Translations under genes and position numbers: made by a program | Notes under the pieces: generated by a model | What the model was told of the DNA's origin: nothing | The model's database searches: none | The model's input: only the letters and a program-made list of their open reading frames with translations | NCBI GenBank assembly: GCA_022567855.1 | Contig: JADFGE010000124.1 | Span: 1-7,787, forward strand | DNA from: Planctomycetota bacterium | GTDB taxonomy: Bacteria; Planctomycetota; Phycisphaerae; Phycisphaerales; SM1A02 | DNA length: 7,787 nucleotides | Reading direction: 5' to 3' | Shown: positions 5,593 to 7,787 of the stretch, piece after piece | Position numbering within the stretch: the first letter of the stretch is position 1 | How the letters are laid out: every line of letters starts with the position of its first letter

Positions 5593-7787
5593 TCAGTGAT
5601 CGTGAGCAGACTCGCGCGGTTGATCCTCATGACCGGTCGCGACGCCTTGGCCGTGGAATTCGAGCCAGTTGAGCTTCAGTGGAGAGGCGTCCTCGTCGGC
5701 GGCGCGGTAGACCACGAATAGCTCGTTCGTTGAATCAAACTTGACAGGGATCGTCACATCCGCCCACGTTAGACCTGCGGACTTCTCAGTCATCGCATGC
5801 ACACCGTCATTATTCACGATGAGATCGTCGCCGAGATATAACTTCGACCCGTCATCGGATTCCAAATAAAACGTATAGAAATCCGATTGGGGTACGGTGA
5901 TGTACCCGAGAAACACAGCGCCGACGTCGTCGCTCCTGCCCGACCCGGCGAACGCGCCGTTGGTCGACGCGTAGGTGATCGATTCGACGACTTCTCTGTC
6001 GATCGCTGTCAGCGAGCGGAACTCTGGAAGCGTCGTCGGGTCGTCCAACTCGTAATAGATCGCTTCAAGGCCGGGCTGAGGATTCGCAAGCGTCCAAGCC
6101 GGGCGTAGATCACCGTGCGCTTCATTTGGAACGGCGGAGACGGCGTGCAAGAGCATCGAAGCATCGACGACTTGTTTGGACAGTCCACCACCCTTTATGC
6201 GCAGGATCAAGCCGGCCCAGCCGCCTCGCTCAAAGAACTCTACCCGCACAGGATGCGCACCGGCCTCGAGGCCGATCTTCCCGCTTGGTTCAACAACAAT
6301 CTCAGCGATGACCACTCCGGATGGTGAATCAATACGAAACTCAAGTGTCCCGCCGTCCGCTCCCGCCGCAACACGCGCCGTCACGGAGTCGATCCCAAGC
6401 AGATTCACCGGTGAATAGGAAACATAATCACCATCGCGTGTGAACACCACCGCCTGTCCACCATCCTGGGGATCGTCTGCTTTCTCGATGCGCACGCCCT
6501 GCTGTGAGGTGAGATACTCAGCTTGCTTGCGCTTCGGTTGAAGAATGACCTGTGCGCTTGCCGTAAGCGGCGCCACGCCGGGACTGCCGTGATCGGAATA
6601 CGTCGCCCGCAGCACGGTAAACAGATCCGCCCGCGGACCGTGACCGTCGTCGCGCAACGTCTGAATAACGCCTTGCAAACCGTGATATTGCTGAAGCGGA
6701 TGGGCGTGCGTGTCGTGACCAAGGAAGAGTTGAACACGTACTTCGTCCGGATTGATCTGCGATTCTTCGGCGTCAACAACCGATACGCGATACTCGATCC
6801 ACTCGCCGAACTCGACGAATCCCCCATTGGGAGGCCAATCAATAACGACGGAGGGGCGAGTGTTGCCGACGGAGATGGGAATGTTGGCGGTGGAGGTCAA
6901 GCCGTTGCGGTCCATCACCACGAGTTGGGCGTTGTAGTTGCCGCGCTGATCGTACGAATGCTTGGGATTCGGCGAGCGTGAATCAACGACGCCGTCGCTG
7001 TTGAAGTCCCAAGCGAAGCGCAGCTCGCCATCGGCGCCACTCCGGGACTCATCGCCGGCAAACTGCACATGAAGCGGCGCCGAACCGGACGTGGGATCAG
7101 CCGTCGCGTCCGCAATCGGCGGTCGATCGCCCCAGCGGTAATACTCGATGCGAACGATCCGGGCATCAGGATTGCCGCCGCCGAAACCGGTCCCCCACTC
7201 GATGACGTACAGACAGCCATCGGGCCCCAACTCCATATCCATCGGGCGCGTCAGTTTGACATCAGCGGCGAACCGGTTGATCTTCAAGACGTCGCCGTTC
7301 TCATCGAGCTTGACCTCCATGATCCAGTCGCGTGCCCACTCGTAGATGAAAAGCGTGTTGTCGAAGTACGCTGGGAGTTTGCGATCACTCACGAGGTTGG
7401 GGTCGTAGTGATACACAGGCCCGGCCATGGCGCAGCGACCACCCGTGCCAAACTCGGGAAACTCCGCTGAATCTCCGTACGGGTAAAACATCCACGCGGG
7501 CTGCGCTGGGGGAAGCACCTGCCAACCGGTGTTGTTGGCCGAGTCGTTGATGGGCAGGCTTGGATCGAAGGCGGGACCGGGTTGGTTCGTCTGGAAATCG
7601 TAGTCGTAATAGGGCTTATTGTTGCCGACGAAATACGGCCAGCCGAAGTTCCCGGGCCCGCGCGCCTGGTTGAACTCGTCATGCCCAGCCGGTCCGCGAT
7701 TGGCTCTGGGATCACCGGCGTCCGGACCGATCTCCCCCCAATAAACGAACCCGGTCGCAGGATCAACTGAGATCCGAAACGGATTGC
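5593..7787 (-). CDS. PQQ-dependent (GSDH-type) sugar dehydrogenase with PKD, CBM6 and PA14 modules, 5' partial
   Basis: The frame is open to the window edge; 730 residues are visible and the start lies outside. Numbering runs from the first visible residue. Residues 1 to about 220 are the C-terminal part of a glucose/sorbosone dehydrogenase-type beta-propeller, with NPFRISVDPATG at the beginning, GPGNFGWPYFVG, and PMDMELGPDGCLYVIEWG before its end. About 223-307 is a PKD domain (FAWDFNSDGVVDS, then the closing GNYNAQLVVMD). An Ig-like stretch follows to about 419. Residues about 420-715 mix CBM6 and PA14 sequence in interleaved halves. The short tail to 730 is His/Asp-rich. The protein would act outside the cytoplasm, oxidising a sugar or binding a polysaccharide; the signal peptide and any upstream domain (such as ThuA or cytochrome c) are out of view. 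No CxxCH haem motif is visible. The gene lies 83 bp upstream of the isomerase in the same direction. Confidence 0.85.
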   Translation of the reverse strand, partial: NPFRISVDPATGFVYWGEIGPDAGDPRANRGPAGHDEFNQARGPGNFGWPYFVGNNKPYYDYDFQTNQPGPAFDPSLPINDSANNTGWQVLPPAQPAWMFYPYGDSAEFPEFGTGGRCAMAGPVYHYDPNLVSDRKLPAYFDNTLFIYEWARDWIMEVKLDENGDVLKINRFAADVKLTRPMDMELGPDGCLYVIEWGTGFGGGNPDARIVRIEYYRWGDRPPIADATADPTSGSAPLHVQFAGDESRSGADGELRFAWDFNSDGVVDSRSPNPKHSYDQRGNYNAQLVVMDRNGLTSTANIPISVGNTRPSVVIDWPPNGGFVEFGEWIEYRVSVVDAEESQINPDEVRVQLFLGHDTHAHPLQQYHGLQGVIQTLRDDGHGPRADLFTVLRATYSDHGSPGVAPLTASAQVILQPKRKQAEYLTSQQGVRIEKADDPQDGGQAVVFTRDGDYVSYSPVNLLGIDSVTARVAAGADGGTLEFRIDSPSGVVIAEIVVEPSGKIGLEAGAHPVRVEFFERGGWAGLILRIKGGGLSKQVVDASMLLHAVSAVPNEAHGDLRPAWTLANPQPGLEAIYYELDDPTTLPEFRSLTAIDREVVESITYASTNGAFAGSGRSDDVGAVFLGYITVPQSDFYTFYLESDDGSKLYLGDDLIVNNDGVHAMTEKSAGLTWADVTIPVKFDSTNELFVVYRAADEDASPLKLNWLEFHGQGVATGHEDQPRESAHDH

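Noticed and set aside
7389..7766. A 125-codon minus-strand frame at the window edge as a separate gene
   Set aside because: The overlapping frame that continues the dehydrogenase is open to the window edge and encodes typical GSDH sequence, so this frame is a shadow.

Overview
The window reads as a piece of a bacterial chromosome, most likely from Planctomycetota (Phycisphaerae-like) or a related group. Three things point there: a large secreted-type sugar dehydrogenase with PKD, CBM6 and PA14 modules; an orphan dockerin-like C-terminus ending in WGPCP; and an FHA-GAF-PP2C regulator. This placement is an inference from gene content, not a phylogenetic result. All five genes I accept lie on the minus strand, so the window is transcribed from right to left.

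Layout from right (upstream) to left (downstream). At 7787-5593 is the C-terminal 730 residues of a PQQ-dependent (GSDH-type) sugar dehydrogenase whose start lies beyond the window. After 83 bp comes a xylose isomerase-like TIM-barrel gene (5509-4364) with a very strong ribosome binding site. Next is xylulokinase xylB (3818-2286), and after about 106 bp a stand-alone FHA-GAF-PP2C/SpoIIE signalling phosphatase (2179-497). The last ~500 bp (1-496) hold no intact gene. They contain a perfect 11-bp palindrome, a relic of a dockerin-type C-terminus on the plus strand, and degenerate 8-bp repeat arrays.

The most notable structure is between the isomerase and xylB. About 534 bp (3829-4362) form a compact cassette: one gene for a GxxExxY protein (PD-(D/E)XK nuclease-like), bounded by inverted arms made of tandem octamers (CACGGAGA on one side, TCTCCGTG on the other), each capped by AAGATTCAC or its complement. 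The cassette begins 1 bp after the isomerase stop codon and ends 10 bp before the xylB start. The last eight codons of the GxxExxY gene, and its stop, are written in the repeat arm. It looks like a mini mobile or domesticated element placed inside a xylA-xylB operon.

The sugar dehydrogenase holds a second oddity: the halves of its CBM6 and PA14 modules are interleaved (CBM6 first half, PA14 second half, linker, PA14 first half, CBM6 second half). This reads as a circularly permuted PA14 inserted into a CBM6 loop.

Functionally, the isomerase and xylulokinase would take a pentose (probably D-xylose) to xylulose 5-phosphate. The neighbouring dehydrogenase with carbohydrate-binding modules would act outside the cytoplasm on sugars. 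No transporter or sugar-responsive regulator is in view. The FHA-PP2C protein has its own spacing and may be unrelated to the sugar genes.
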